In this document: piece after piece, positions 23,451 through 31,735 of the stretch
Numbering within the stretch: the first letter of the stretch is position 1
Layout: each line of letters opens with the position of its first letter
Origin: Candidatus Anaerobutyricum stercoripullorum
GTDB lineage: Bacteria; Bacillota; Clostridia; Lachnospirales; Lachnospiraceae
Reading direction: 5' to 3'
DNA length: 33,850 nucleotides
Assembly: GCA_019114885.1 (NCBI GenBank)
Contig: DXEQ01000065.1
Coordinates: 1-33,850, forward strand
Notes under the pieces: generated by a model
What the model saw: the letters and a program-made list of their open reading frames with translations, nothing else
What the model was told of the DNA's origin: nothing
The model's database searches: none
Position numbers and translations under genes: made by a program

Positions 23451-23654
23451 CAATTGAATTTTGAAAAACAGAAAAAACTTGTAGATAATACATAAATTTT
23501 TAGTGATAGAAAATGGATTTTTGCATAAACTTTTTAGAAACAGGGTAATTTTTTGGCAGTTTTTGTTTTTGTGAAGACGGCCCAAAAGGGAAGAGTACGC
23601 CGCGCCTGCCGCCCCGGAAAGAAGGGGGAGCCTGTCAGATGTCATGAACAAAGA

Positions 23655-23683
23655 TTGACAAAGGAAAAATCCGGCAGTATAAT
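23655..23683 (+). promoter_or_regulatory. Consensus promoter of the citrate synthase-marR operon
   Basis: TTGACA (23655-23660) and TATAAT (23678-23683) are perfect with a 17-nt spacer. The gap between pepA and the citrate synthase gene (23389-23837) holds this promoter, the pepA promoter, the operator and the leader, and no gene. Confidence 0.85.
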
Positions 23684-23701
23684 AATTAACATAGTTAATT
23701 A
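23683..23701 (+). promoter_or_regulatory. 19-bp palindromic operator over the transcription start
   Basis: TAATTAAC-ATA-GTTAATTA is a perfect palindrome that begins at the last base of the -10 and covers the start site. Its size and AT-rich symmetry fit MarR-family operators, and a marR gene is the second gene of the operon, which suggests autorepression. Confidence 0.65.
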
Positions 23702-23723
23702 ACAACGGTAACTATCTGAGTGA

Positions 23724-23802
23724 GCTGTGCGAAGGCAGCGGGCAGTGAGATTAGCCGGGCTGGTCCGGCTCTGACATGTTACATCCGCACGTTACGCACA
23801 GC
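23724..23802 (+). promoter_or_regulatory. Structured leader before citrate synthase
   Basis: GCTGTGCG (23724-23731) pairs perfectly with CGCACAGC (23795-23802), enclosing an inner hairpin AGCCGG/CCGGCT (23753-23758 with 23765-23770). The leader is about 145 nt and contains no T-run. I do not recognise a known riboswitch. Confidence 0.45.
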
Positions 23803-23837
23803 CTGTATGACGACATAGAGAAAGGGGACTGACAGAC

Positions 23838-25208
23838 ATGAATGAGTATTCTGCAATGACACCGGAGATCCAGGAACTGGCCGCCATCTGCATGGAACAC
23901 GGCAATATACCGGCAGGGTTATATGACACCTACCATGTTCTCCGGGGTTTGAGAGACGTAAACGGAAAAGGTGTTCTGGCGGGATTGACGGACATTTCTA
24001 CTATCACCGCCTCAAAGATTGTGGATGGAAAGAGTGTTCCCTGCGAAGGCGAGCTGCGCTACCGGGGATACGACATCAAGGACCTGGTATCCGGATTCGC
24101 GAAGGAGGAGCGGTTCGGCTTTGAGGAGACGGCATTTTTGATTCTGTTCGGACGTCTGCCGGATAAGAAGGAGCTTGCTGACTTTGAGAAGCTTCTGGGC
24201 AGATACCGGACTCTGCCGACCAACTTTGTGCGGGACGTCATCATGAAGGCACCGAGCAAGGATATGATGAACACTCTGCAGAGAAGTATCCTGACACTCT
24301 ACAGCTACGACGATATGGCGGACAACATCCAGATTGACAACGTACTCCGCCAGTGTCTCCAGCTGATCAGCACCATGCCGATGCTGGCCGTGTACGGCTA
24401 TCAGGCCTACAACCACTATGTGGAGGGCAAGAGCTTCTACGTACATTCGGCCAAGCCGGAATTATCCACAGCGGAGAATATCCTGCGTCTGCTTCGTCCG
24501 GATAAGAAGTATACGAAGCTGGAGGCAAGGATCCTTGATATCGCCCTTGTGCTTCACATGGATCACGGCGGCGGTAATAACTCCACATTTACCGACCATG
24601 TGGTGACTTCCTCCGGAACGGACACCTACTCGGCCATCGCCGCAGCCCTGGCCTCCTTGAAGGGACCGAAGCACGGCGGCGCCAACCTGAAGGTGACCCG
24701 GATGTTTGACGAGATGAAGGCGGAAGTCAAAGACTGGAAGGATGAGGACGAGATCAAGAACTATCTGCTGAAGCTTCTGAACAAGGAGGCATTTGACCAC
24801 AGCGGACTGATCTATGGTATGGGACATGCCGTGTACTCCATCTCCGACCCGCGTGCGCAGATCTTCAAGGGATATCTGGGCAAGCTGGCCGTGGAAGAAG
24901 GCTGCGAAGAAGAGTTCCACTTCTACGAGACCGTGGAGCGTCTGGCGACAGAACTGATCAGCAGCCGCAGAAAGATTTACAAAGGCGTCAGCGCCAATAT
25001 CGACTTTTACAGTGGATTTATGTATCGTATGCTTGGTCTTCCGGATCAGCTCTTCACACCGATGTTCGCCGTGGCCCGTGTGGTCGGCTGGAGCGCGCAC
25101 CGTATCGAGGAACTTATGAACTGCGATAAGATCATCCGTCCGGCATACCAGAGCATCGCAGCAGAGAAAACGTATGTGCCGATGTCCGAGAGGACGGCAG
25201 CAGAGTAA
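23838..25208 (+). CDS. gltA: Citrate synthase
   Basis: The 456-residue enzyme condenses oxaloacetate with acetyl-CoA. The three catalytic residues are in place: H243 in LHMDHGGGNNSTF, H330 in YGMGHAVYSISDPRA and D389 in ANIDFYSGFMY. ELRYRGYDIKDL near residue 75 is the usual N-terminal landmark. The HMDHGGGNNSTF form and the length place it with the clostridial/cyanobacterial-type synthases, not the short type I Gram-positive ones. The ATG follows AAAGGGGACTGACAGAC. It is followed after 24 nt by marR. In fermentative anaerobes this step feeds 2-oxoglutarate and glutamate synthesis; no aconitase or isocitrate dehydrogenase gene is nearby. The symbol reflects the function; citZ would be equally suitable. 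Confidence 0.95.
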   Translation: MNEYSAMTPEIQELAAICMEHGNIPAGLYDTYHVLRGLRDVNGKGVLAGLTDISTITASKIVDGKSVPCEGELRYRGYDIKDLVSGFAKEERFGFEETAFLILFGRLPDKKELADFEKLLGRYRTLPTNFVRDVIMKAPSKDMMNTLQRSILTLYSYDDMADNIQIDNVLRQCLQLISTMPMLAVYGYQAYNHYVEGKSFYVHSAKPELSTAENILRLLRPDKKYTKLEARILDIALVLHMDHGGGNNSTFTDHVVTSSGTDTYSAIAAALASLKGPKHGGANLKVTRMFDEMKAEVKDWKDEDEIKNYLLKLLNKEAFDHSGLIYGMGHAVYSISDPRAQIFKGYLGKLAVEEGCEEEFHFYETVERLATELISSRRKIYKGVSANIDFYSGFMYRMLGLPDQLFTPMFAVARVVGWSAHRIEELMNCDKIIRPAYQSIAAEKTYVPMSERTAAE

Positions 25209-25232
25209 CAGCCGGCACATCTGGGAGGAAAT

Positions 25233-25790
25233 ATGGAATTCGAAGAAGCAGGATCATCGAAACAAAGTGCACAGCAGATCATAAAAGAAAAAGCAGCCGG
25301 AGAGGGACCGGAAGATGCGGAGCAAGACCGCGCCTGTGAGCAGAAAGTCTGCGCCGACGATTATAAGGAGCTGATCGTGCAGATGCGCAAGGCACATATC
25401 CTCTTTCAGCAGATGAGCAGTATCCCGCTGGGAGAGCTGACCATGCTGCTGGCCATCAGCCGCCAGTCAGAGCGACTCGGGGCCGTCCGGGTCTCTGGAC
25501 TCGGGGCCGCCATGCGGCTGTCCCGGCCGGCCGTCTCGCGGATGCTCCACACCCTGGAGAAAAAGGGCTGCATCCAGATGAAGAACGGCGAGGAAGATCA
25601 GCGCTACGTCTACGTCTCCCTCACGGAAAAAGGACGGGAAGTCCTTCACCGGGAGATGCACGGCGGCTACTGCATCCTGGAGCGGGTGCGGGAGCGGATG
25701 GGCGGTCAGTGCCTGCATGAATATCTGGATTATTGCGAGAGGTTTCATGAGATTCTGTCAGAAGAGATTATAAAACTGAATAAGAAATGA
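25233..25790 (+). CDS. MarR-family transcriptional regulator
   Basis: The 185-residue protein has an acidic, probably disordered N-terminal tail (1-45) and a MarR winged helix domain (about 48-180). Within it, VSGLGAAMRLSRPAVSRMLHTLEKKGCIQ is the helix-turn-helix, NGEEDQRYVYVSLTEKGREVL is the wing with the conserved D-x-R, and long terminal helices (CLHEYLDYCERFHEILSEEI) serve for dimerisation. Cysteines are present but no clear OhrR-type redox Cys at the N-terminus can be assigned. The ATG follows GGGAGGAAAT. It is the second gene after citrate synthase, and the palindrome on the operon promoter is a good candidate for its binding site. Confidence 0.9.
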   Translation: MEFEEAGSSKQSAQQIIKEKAAGEGPEDAEQDRACEQKVCADDYKELIVQMRKAHILFQQMSSIPLGELTMLLAISRQSERLGAVRVSGLGAAMRLSRPAVSRMLHTLEKKGCIQMKNGEEDQRYVYVSLTEKGREVLHREMHGGYCILERVRERMGGQCLHEYLDYCERFHEILSEEIIKLNKK

Positions 25791-25862
25791 GGAGATACAT
25801 TTTTTTCCGTGTGAAAGGCTGACGGATCCGTGTCAGAAGATAACGGGAAAATGTAACAAAAT

Positions 25863-25905
25863 AGCCACAGAAACCAGTGAAATACCGGTCTCTGTGGCTT
25901 TTTTT
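25863..25905. terminator. Terminator after marR
   Basis: AGCCACAGA (25863-25871) pairs with TCTGTGGCT (25891-25899), followed by a run of seven T residues. On the minus strand ATTTTG follows, so it may also serve the convergent transaldolase gene. Confidence 0.85.
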
Positions 25906-25949
25906 GTCCGGAAATGTATTGGCCCGGAACGAAAGTTGTCTGCAAACGA

Positions 25950-26603
25950 CTACTCTCCGAAGACAGCGATATAGTCTTTCTTAAACTTCTCGATACCTGC
26001 GTCGGTCAGCGGGTGTTTGGTCATCATCTCGATCACGTTGTAAGGAACGGTCGCAATATCCGCTCCGGCAAGAGCACAGTCTGTCACATGAACCGGATTG
26101 CGGACGCTGGCCGCGATGATCTCGGTGTCGATGCCGGCCACAGCGAAGATCTCCGCGATCTCCCGGATCAGGTCCACGCCGCGCACGCTGATATCGTCCA
26201 GTCTGCCCAGGAACGGGGATACGTAAGTTGCGCCCGCTCTGGCTGCCAGCAGCGCCTGATTGGCGGTAAAGATGAGAGTCACGTTGGTCTTTACGCCCTC
26301 AGCGCTCAGCACCTTGACAGCCTTAAGACCTTCTACCGTCATAGGAATCTTAACAACCATGTTCGGATGGATGGAAGCAATCTCCCGGCCTTCTTCGATC
26401 ATACCCTCGGCGGTCGTGGTGGTCGCCTTGACCTCGCCGCTGATCGGACCGTCCACGATGGTGGTGATCTCTTTGATCACTTCTTCAAAATCCCGGCCTT
26501 CCTTGGCGATCAGGGACGGATTCGTGGTCACGCCGCAGATCACGCCCATGTCGTTGGCCTTGCGGATATCTTCTACCTTAGCTGTGTCAATAAAAAATCT
26601 CAT
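25950..26603 (-). CDS. Small transaldolase / fructose-6-phosphate aldolase-like (TalC/MipB type)
   Basis: The 217-residue length is that of the short transaldolase subfamily. [31 protein letters not shown] is the family opening; K85 in NMVVKIPMT is the Schiff-base lysine; [32 protein letters not shown] and [12 protein letters not shown] follow. The enzyme moves a dihydroxyacetone unit between sugar phosphates in the non-oxidative pentose phosphate pathway; some close relatives act as fructose-6-phosphate aldolases, and sequence alone does not separate the two here. The start at 26603 follows GAGGAGGACTGTATT; an upstream in-frame ATG at 26624 overlaps that ribosome site and is rejected. It lies 119 nt downstream of mazG on the same strand. 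Confidence 0.93.
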   Translation of the reverse strand: MRFFIDTAKVEDIRKANDMGVICGVTTNPSLIAKEGRDFEEVIKEITTIVDGPISGEVKATTTTAEGMIEEGREIASIHPNMVVKIPMTVEGLKAVKVLSAEGVKTNVTLIFTANQALLAARAGATYVSPFLGRLDDISVRGVDLIREIAEIFAVAGIDTEIIAASVRNPVHVTDCALAGADIATVPYNVIEMMTKHPLTDAGIEKFKKDYIAVFGE

Positions 26604-26634
26604 AATACAGTCCTCCTCATACATGTATTGCCCT

Positions 26635-26669
26635 GATGCCTGCGTCTGATCATGTAACTGGCAGGCATC
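26635..26669 (-). promoter_or_regulatory. Stem-loop in the transaldolase leader
   Basis: GATGCCTGC (26635-26643) and GCAGGCATC (26661-26669) are exact reverse complements around a 17-nt loop, about 30 nt upstream of the start codon. There is no T-run on the minus strand. It could be an operator or an mRNA stem-loop. Confidence 0.45.
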
Positions 26670-26722
26670 GTATGTAAAAGTATCTATTGCAACATTTTCT
26701 TAAAAAGAAAAATGAAGTTGCC

Positions 26723-27472
26723 CTATTGTGGCGGTAATTGCCCCGCAGTCTTAATAAACCGCTCCGTTTCCTCCGTCAGCGCCATCTCGCTGTGCAGGTT
26801 GTAAAGGGCCGCCAGCTTATTTACCGCAAAAAGTGTCTCGCCCAGCCGCCGGGAGAGGGCGTCGTCTTCCTGCCCCGCAGCCTGCTGCAGCCGGACCACC
26901 GACTCCAGAATCTCCTTGAAGATCTCTTCCTCCCGAAGAGCGATAAGGCCCCGCTTCCCGGCCTTCTTTAACACCTTCTGGCTGCGGATGAGCGCCGGAA
27001 AGGCGGCCGGTACATTGGCAAGTTCCGCGGCAATGGCTCCGGCATCTCCCGATTGGGATTGTGCTGCAGCCGCCTGGGCTTCCCGATGCTCCTGTTCCTT
27101 GATGGCCTCCCAGGCCGCCCGCCGCTCCTCGTCGCTTGCATAGGTCTCCCCGCCAAACACATGCGGGTGCCGCCGGATCATCTTCCTCGTGATGCCGTCG
27201 ATCACATCCTCCAGGGTGAATTCCCCGCTCTCCTCGGCAATCTGGCTGTGCAGCATCACCTGCAGCAGCAGATCCCCCAGTTCTTCACACAGATTTGCCG
27301 GGTTGCCGGTGGCGGTCAGGTCGCTCACCGCCTGATTGACCTCATAGGCCTCCTCTATGGTATTCCCCTTCATGCTCTCGTGGGTCTGCGCCTTATCCCA
27401 GGGACAGCCGTTCTCGCCACGCAGGGCGGCCACGACAGCATGCAGTTCCTCAAAAGTAAATTGTCTGTCCAT
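26723..27472 (-). CDS. mazG: MazG nucleoside triphosphate pyrophosphohydrolase
   Basis: The 249-residue protein has the full MazG layout. LRGENGCPWDKAQTHESM (18-34) opens the first domain. The metal-binding acidic residues are in IEEAYEV (E40, E41, E44) and CEELGDLLLQVMLHS (E63, E64, D67). Next comes KMIRRHPHVFGGE, and then a second, more divergent MazG-like half containing VPAAFPALIRSQKVLKKAGKRG. The family hydrolyses (d)NTPs to the monophosphate and pyrophosphate and cleans aberrant nucleotides. An Ala/Gln-rich stretch (EAQAAAAQSQSGDAGAIAAE) joins the halves, another low-complexity linker in this genome. The ATG follows a modest GGAG. Transaldolase lies downstream on the same strand. Confidence 0.93.
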   Translation of the reverse strand: MDRQFTFEELHAVVAALRGENGCPWDKAQTHESMKGNTIEEAYEVNQAVSDLTATGNPANLCEELGDLLLQVMLHSQIAEESGEFTLEDVIDGITRKMIRRHPHVFGGETYASDEERRAAWEAIKEQEHREAQAAAAQSQSGDAGAIAAELANVPAAFPALIRSQKVLKKAGKRGLIALREEEIFKEILESVVRLQQAAGQEDDALSRRLGETLFAVNKLAALYNLHSEMALTEETERFIKTAGQLPPQ

Positions 27473-27615
27473 CTTGTACTCCGTTTCAATGATTCGATAT
27501 CCGGGACAAAAAACATGTCCCCTTTAATATACAGATTGTTATGGCAACGCACGAAAGGTCCGTTCCTCTGGTATTTATTATAGCAATATGACCGGAAAAA
27601 ATCCATGCACTTTTC

Positions 27616-27643
27616 TTGTGTTTTGACAGGAATCTATTATAAT
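27616..27643 (+). promoter_or_regulatory. Probable promoter of the TagF-like gene
   Basis: TATAAT at 27638-27643 is preceded by TTGTGT (27616-27621) with a 16-nt spacer. A TTGACA nearby is only 9 nt from the -10, too close to be the -35. Confidence 0.45.
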
Positions 27644-27753
27644 AGTCAGTAATACAGCATGACGATTCGGCAATCTGCCCCGGACCGGCGCAGACACCGT
27701 GTTCGCACGGGCAGACGCATGACAAAAATCGTTATGGATCTCGGGAGGGACCT

Positions 27754-29562
27754 ATGAAAAAGTTTAACTACAGAACAACCGTCAATATAAACGGCAGCCT
27801 CATGCAGCTGGGATTTCGCTGTCAGCTGCCGGAGGAAATGTGTCATAAAAAAATACGGGTGCAGGCCATCTTCGCCCAGCGCCAGGTGGACCGCCGGTTC
27901 CCTATGGAAGTCTGTATAGAAGAGAGCGAGAACGGAGCGCAGCTTCTGGCAGACGCGCAGATCGAGCTGCCTTACGTCTTTCGCCAGCCGCCGCGCCACA
28001 AGGTCGCCATCACATTTGCTCTCTGGTGCGGGACAAGGGAATGGACCCTGAACGACCAGTCATTTCCGGTGCAGCGGGAACTCTTCGCCCGCCCGGAACA
28101 GACCGGAAGAAGAAATGTGGTCACATTCGCCGGCTGCACCATCGCCCTGCCATTCCTGATCGCCCGGGCGTGGTTTTCCGAAGGAAAAGACCTCAAAAAA
28201 GCCGTCAAAAAGGCCAACGAGACCGTCTACCGCCTGAGCGGCTACAACTACAGCCCACGGCAGCGGCACACCGACTATTTTGCCGCGAAGTACGAGCAAT
28301 TCGTCAGCCGCAGCCGGACTCTCTCCGGCAATCAGGTGCTGTTTCTGTCCGAGCGCCTGCCGGAAGAGGGCGGCAACCTGCAGCGCATCCGCCAGGCCCT
28401 GTCCCAGGACCCGGACGTGGAGATCACAGAATTCATCAACACCCACACGGTGGACGCCCTGAAAAAGAAAGAACTGCGGGAATGTGCCAGAAAATGTGCC
28501 GACGCCCGCGTCATCGTGCTGGAAGACTTCTACCCGCAGCTGCACCGCCTCCACATCCGCCCGGAGACGAAGGTGGTCCAGCTCTGGCACGCCTGCGGCG
28601 CATTTAAGACCTTCGGTCTCACCCGGATGGGCAAGCCCGGCGGCGCGCCGCAAAGCTCCATGAACCACAGAAATTATGACTTTGTAAGCGTCAGCAGCGA
28701 GACCATCCGCGATATCTACGCGGAGGCCTTCGCCATCCCGACCAACAAGGTAAAGGCGCTGGGCGTGCCGCGGACGGACGCCCTCTTTGACTGGGAGCGG
28801 AAGCGAAAGACGAGAGAAGCCCTCTACGAGAAATACCCGCTCCTCAGGGACCAGAAGATCATTCTCTTCGCCCCGACCTTCCGGGGTGACGGCAACAAGG
28901 ACGCTCACTACCCGCAGGACGCCTTTGATCTGGACGCCTTCCTCGAGAAGATGCCGGAAGACACCGCCTGCATCATCAAACACCATCCGTTTGTCCATCA
29001 GCCGGTGGAGATCCCGGCCCGATGGCAGAACCGCGCGCTGGACCTGACCGGAAAAGACCACATCAATGATCTGCTGCTGATCACCGACCTGCTGATCACC
29101 GACTACAGCTCCAGCATCTTCGAGGCCGCCATCCTGGAAGTGCCGATGCTCTTCTACGCCTTCGACGAGGAGGAATACATGGCCAGCCGGGACTTCTACT
29201 TCGCCTACGAAGAGATGGTGCCGGGCCCGGTGACAAAAACCTTCCGGGAACTCTGCCGCAGGGCCTCCCGTATGGTCAGCGGCCAGTGGAACCCGGTGGA
29301 CGAGCCATGGATATTCGGGGAGGACGCAGACGGCGCGCGCCGTCCGGATGCGGACCATCCGGATGACGAGTGTGCGGAGAAGGATCTGCTGACCCGCCGC
29401 ATGGAGCGGTTCCGGGAAGCCTTCTTAAGTGCCCTGGACGGTCACAGCACCGAGCGGGTGGCAGCATATATCAAGGAGAATTATCTGAAAAATGTACCGG
29501 AATCAACCGCGGAGGCAGCGGCAGACGCGGAAAGCGGAAGAAGGTGGAAGAATGAGGAATAA
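27754..29562 (+). CDS. CDP-glycerol glycerophosphotransferase family protein (TagB/TagF-like)
   Basis: The 602-residue protein carries the Glyphos_transf domain in its C-terminal two thirds. Motifs are VVQLWHACGAFKTFG (H279), VPRTDALF, ILFAPTFRG, CIIKHHPFVH (H410, H411) and LLITDYSSSIFEAAIL (D450 with S452-S454). In TagB/TagF enzymes the two histidine sites and the DYSS region handle CDP-glycerol and the growing polymer. The N-terminal ~190 residues are an accessory domain rich in beta-strands. There is no transmembrane helix, as expected for a peripheral membrane enzyme. It probably adds glycerol-phosphate or a similar alditol phosphate to a wall or capsule polymer, which fits the dTDP-rhamnose genes downstream. 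The start follows GGGAGGGACCT. Its 3' end overlaps the next gene by 11 bp. Confidence 0.9.
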   Translation: MKKFNYRTTVNINGSLMQLGFRCQLPEEMCHKKIRVQAIFAQRQVDRRFPMEVCIEESENGAQLLADAQIELPYVFRQPPRHKVAITFALWCGTREWTLNDQSFPVQRELFARPEQTGRRNVVTFAGCTIALPFLIARAWFSEGKDLKKAVKKANETVYRLSGYNYSPRQRHTDYFAAKYEQFVSRSRTLSGNQVLFLSERLPEEGGNLQRIRQALSQDPDVEITEFINTHTVDALKKKELRECARKCADARVIVLEDFYPQLHRLHIRPETKVVQLWHACGAFKTFGLTRMGKPGGAPQSSMNHRNYDFVSVSSETIRDIYAEAFAIPTNKVKALGVPRTDALFDWERKRKTREALYEKYPLLRDQKIILFAPTFRGDGNKDAHYPQDAFDLDAFLEKMPEDTACIIKHHPFVHQPVEIPARWQNRALDLTGKDHINDLLLITDLLITDYSSSIFEAAILEVPMLFYAFDEEEYMASRDFYFAYEEMVPGPVTKTFRELCRRASRMVSGQWNPVDEPWIFGEDADGARRPDADHPDDECAEKDLLTRRMERFREAFLSALDGHSTERVAAYIKENYLKNVPESTAEAAADAESGRRWKNEE

Positions 29563-30634
29563 GCAGAGAAAACGATTACAGTATAAGATACAGGGACGGA
29601 AACGTTCGGGAGTATACGCAGCCCTGCTGACAGCCGCGCTGGCCGTGGCACTCCTGTGGATGCTGCCGGCGCAGCCTGCGCAGGCCGGGGCCATCACCAC
29701 GGTGAAGAAAAAGCAGAATCTCAAGATGAAGACGCTGACGCCGGACCTGCAGAAAAAGATTGCCGCCTCCACCCCGGCGGAAAAACCGAACAGTGACCTC
29801 ATCCTCCGCCATCCGGCGGCCCGGCTCACCACGGCCCGCCTGCCACAGGGGTACACTCATGACGATACCTACTATTATTATCTTTCTCAGATCGCCAACA
29901 CGGGAAAGCACAAAAACGACCTGCGGCTCACCCGCATAAAGTACAGAGGAATCGGGAAATATACCGTAGAATATATGACACTGAAACGATTCGGCCACGG
30001 CACAAACTTAGACTGCGCGCAGGCGGACGGCCTCACCTGGCTGTGGACCGGCAGCAATGCCCGCGGCAGCGGCGGCCCGACCACCGCCATCACCTGCTTC
30101 CGTTTCCGGCCGGGAACCACCCTGCGCAGGCAGGGGCAGTACACCTACCGCATCCCGGTCTCCGGCTCCGCCGGCCGGAAAGCCAGCAACTGTTATCCGG
30201 CCATCAGCGCCGACGGAACAGAACTTGCCGTCCGGTTCACCATCAGCGGCGGCCAGCAGTTCCAGATCTACAATCTGAAAGACGGAAACACCATCCGCCC
30301 GAAGAAAGTTAAGAAAACCGTAAGATTAAAAAGCACTCCCGGGGACTTCCAGGGGTTTGACATCTGCGGGACAACCATATATACTCTGGAAGGAACAAGA
30401 AGCAGAAGCGAAATGCGCGAGCTGGGAAAAGCATCCGAGTTCGCCCCGATTCGCATCCGCACCTACGACTACAGTACCGGCGCCAGCACCGTGCAGAAGA
30501 TCAGAGGCGCCAAGGCCATCAGCCACCGGGAACCGGAGGGCATACAGGTGGCGGGCGACGGAACGGTGGAACTGATGATTGCATCCCATTATAAAGAAAA
30601 ATATACCTGTGTGAATGTGTATGGGGTAAAATAA
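29552..30634 (+). CDS. Secreted protein of unknown function, possibly helveticin J/TagC-like
   Basis: The 360-residue protein starts with a basic stretch (MRNKQRKRLQYKIQGRKRSG) and one hydrophobic segment ending PAQPAQAGA, a signal peptide or anchor. The mature part is basic and built of short beta-strand units (YYYLSQIA, LRLTRIKY, GLTWLWTGSN, TAITCFRFRPG, CYPAISADGTELAVRF, QIYNLKDG, GFDICGTTIYTLEG, HREPEGIQVAGDG), suggesting a beta-propeller. The EPEGIQ motif recalls helveticin J and TagC/DinC-type proteins, but I am not certain. ATG 29552 was chosen over the in-frame 29492 because it gives a proper signal peptide and follows GAAGGTGGAAG. The 11-bp overlap with the TagF-like gene implies translational coupling and a joint role at the envelope. 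Confidence 0.75.
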   Translation: MRNKQRKRLQYKIQGRKRSGVYAALLTAALAVALLWMLPAQPAQAGAITTVKKKQNLKMKTLTPDLQKKIAASTPAEKPNSDLILRHPAARLTTARLPQGYTHDDTYYYYLSQIANTGKHKNDLRLTRIKYRGIGKYTVEYMTLKRFGHGTNLDCAQADGLTWLWTGSNARGSGGPTTAITCFRFRPGTTLRRQGQYTYRIPVSGSAGRKASNCYPAISADGTELAVRFTISGGQQFQIYNLKDGNTIRPKKVKKTVRLKSTPGDFQGFDICGTTIYTLEGTRSRSEMRELGKASEFAPIRIRTYDYSTGASTVQKIRGAKAISHREPEGIQVAGDGTVELMIASHYKEKYTCVNVYGVK

Positions 30635-30653
30635 AGAAAAACAAGTTTTTCCG

Positions 30654-30682
30654 TTGTCTAAAAAGCGGGAATATGCTATATT
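30654..30682 (+). promoter_or_regulatory. Promoter of the rml operon
   Basis: TTGTCT (30654-30659) and TATATT (30677-30682) are 17 nt apart, giving a leader of about 70 nt for rmlA. Confidence 0.6.
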
Positions 30683-30759
30683 GTATAAAATTAATTTGCT
30701 AAAATATTACATCCATATTATAGGATTATATAATAACAGAGTGTACAGGAGGAGAAATT

Positions 30760-31647
30760 ATGAAGGGTATTATCCTGGCCGGCGGTTCAGGAACAAGACT
30801 GTATCCGCTCACAAAGGTAACCAGTAAACAGCTTCTTCCGATTTTCGATAAGCCGATGATCTATTATCCGATGAGCGTCATGATGATGGCGGGCATCCGG
30901 GATATCCTGATCATCTCCACGCCGATGGATACCCCGCGGTTTGAGGACCTGCTGGGAGACGGCCATCAGTTCGGAGTGAACTTAAGCTATGCCGTACAGC
31001 CAAGTCCGGACGGACTGGCCCAGGCATTTATCATTGGCGAGGAATTTATCGGCAATGATTCTGTAGCCATGGTACTGGGCGACAATATCTTCCACGGCCA
31101 CGGACTGAAGAAACGTCTGGTCGCCGCTGTGCAGAGAGCGGAGAAAGAATCCGGCGCCACGGTGTTCGGTTACTATGTGGACGATCCGGAACGTTTCGGT
31201 ATCGTGGAGTTCGATAAGGAAGGCAAAGCTGTCTCCATCGAGGAGAAGCCGAAGCACCCGAAGAGCAATTACTGTGTCACAGGATTATATTTCTATGACA
31301 ATCGTGTGGTAGACTATGCAAAGAACCTGAAACCATCTGCCCGGGGCGAGCTGGAGATCACAGACTTAAATCGCATTTACCTGGACAATCAGGAACTGCA
31401 CGTGGAACTTCTGGGACAGGGATTCACCTGGCTGGATACCGGAACTCATGAGAGTCTGGTGGACGCCACCAACTTCGTAAAGACGGTGGAACAGCACTCC
31501 CACAGAAAGATTGCCTGCTTGGAGGAACTGGGCTACATCAATGGATGGATCGGCGAGAAAGAGATGCTTGAGGCATATGAGATTATGCAGAAGAACCAGT
31601 ACGGTCAGTATCTGATGGACGTGCTGCGGGGTAAATATCTGGATTAA
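30760..31647 (+). CDS. rmlA: Glucose-1-phosphate thymidylyltransferase
   Basis: The 295-residue enzyme makes dTDP-glucose from dTTP and glucose-1-phosphate, the first step to dTDP-L-rhamnose. The nucleotide-binding signature [26 protein letters not shown] spans residues 8-33. [12 protein letters not shown] holds the metal-binding Asp. [35 protein letters not shown] and the C-terminal [20 protein letters not shown] are typical of RmlA of the short, allosterically inhibited type. The start follows ACAGGAGGAGAAATT. Next on the strand, after 88 nt, comes rmlB. Confidence 0.96.
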   Translation: MKGIILAGGSGTRLYPLTKVTSKQLLPIFDKPMIYYPMSVMMMAGIRDILIISTPMDTPRFEDLLGDGHQFGVNLSYAVQPSPDGLAQAFIIGEEFIGNDSVAMVLGDNIFHGHGLKKRLVAAVQRAEKESGATVFGYYVDDPERFGIVEFDKEGKAVSIEEKPKHPKSNYCVTGLYFYDNRVVDYAKNLKPSARGELEITDLNRIYLDNQELHVELLGQGFTWLDTGTHESLVDATNFVKTVEQHSHRKIACLEELGYINGWIGEKEMLEAYEIMQKNQYGQYLMDVLRGKYLD

Positions 31648-31735
31648 CAGTAATCTCGTGCCTGCCGGGAAGAAGAGGCAAGATACCGGCAGAAATATGA
31701 GACAATACATTTATTAGAATTAAGAGGGAATTATC

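Noticed and set aside
28060-29358. Long open frame (about 430 codons) on the minus strand opposite the TagF-like gene
   Set aside because: It is a shadow of codon bias in the real gene, which has all Glyphos_transf motifs; no motif or ribosome site supports the antisense frame.
30635-30652. Terminator after the secreted protein gene (GAAAAAC/GTTTTTC)
   Set aside because: The loop would be only two bases and the stem is almost all A-T, so it would not form a working terminator.
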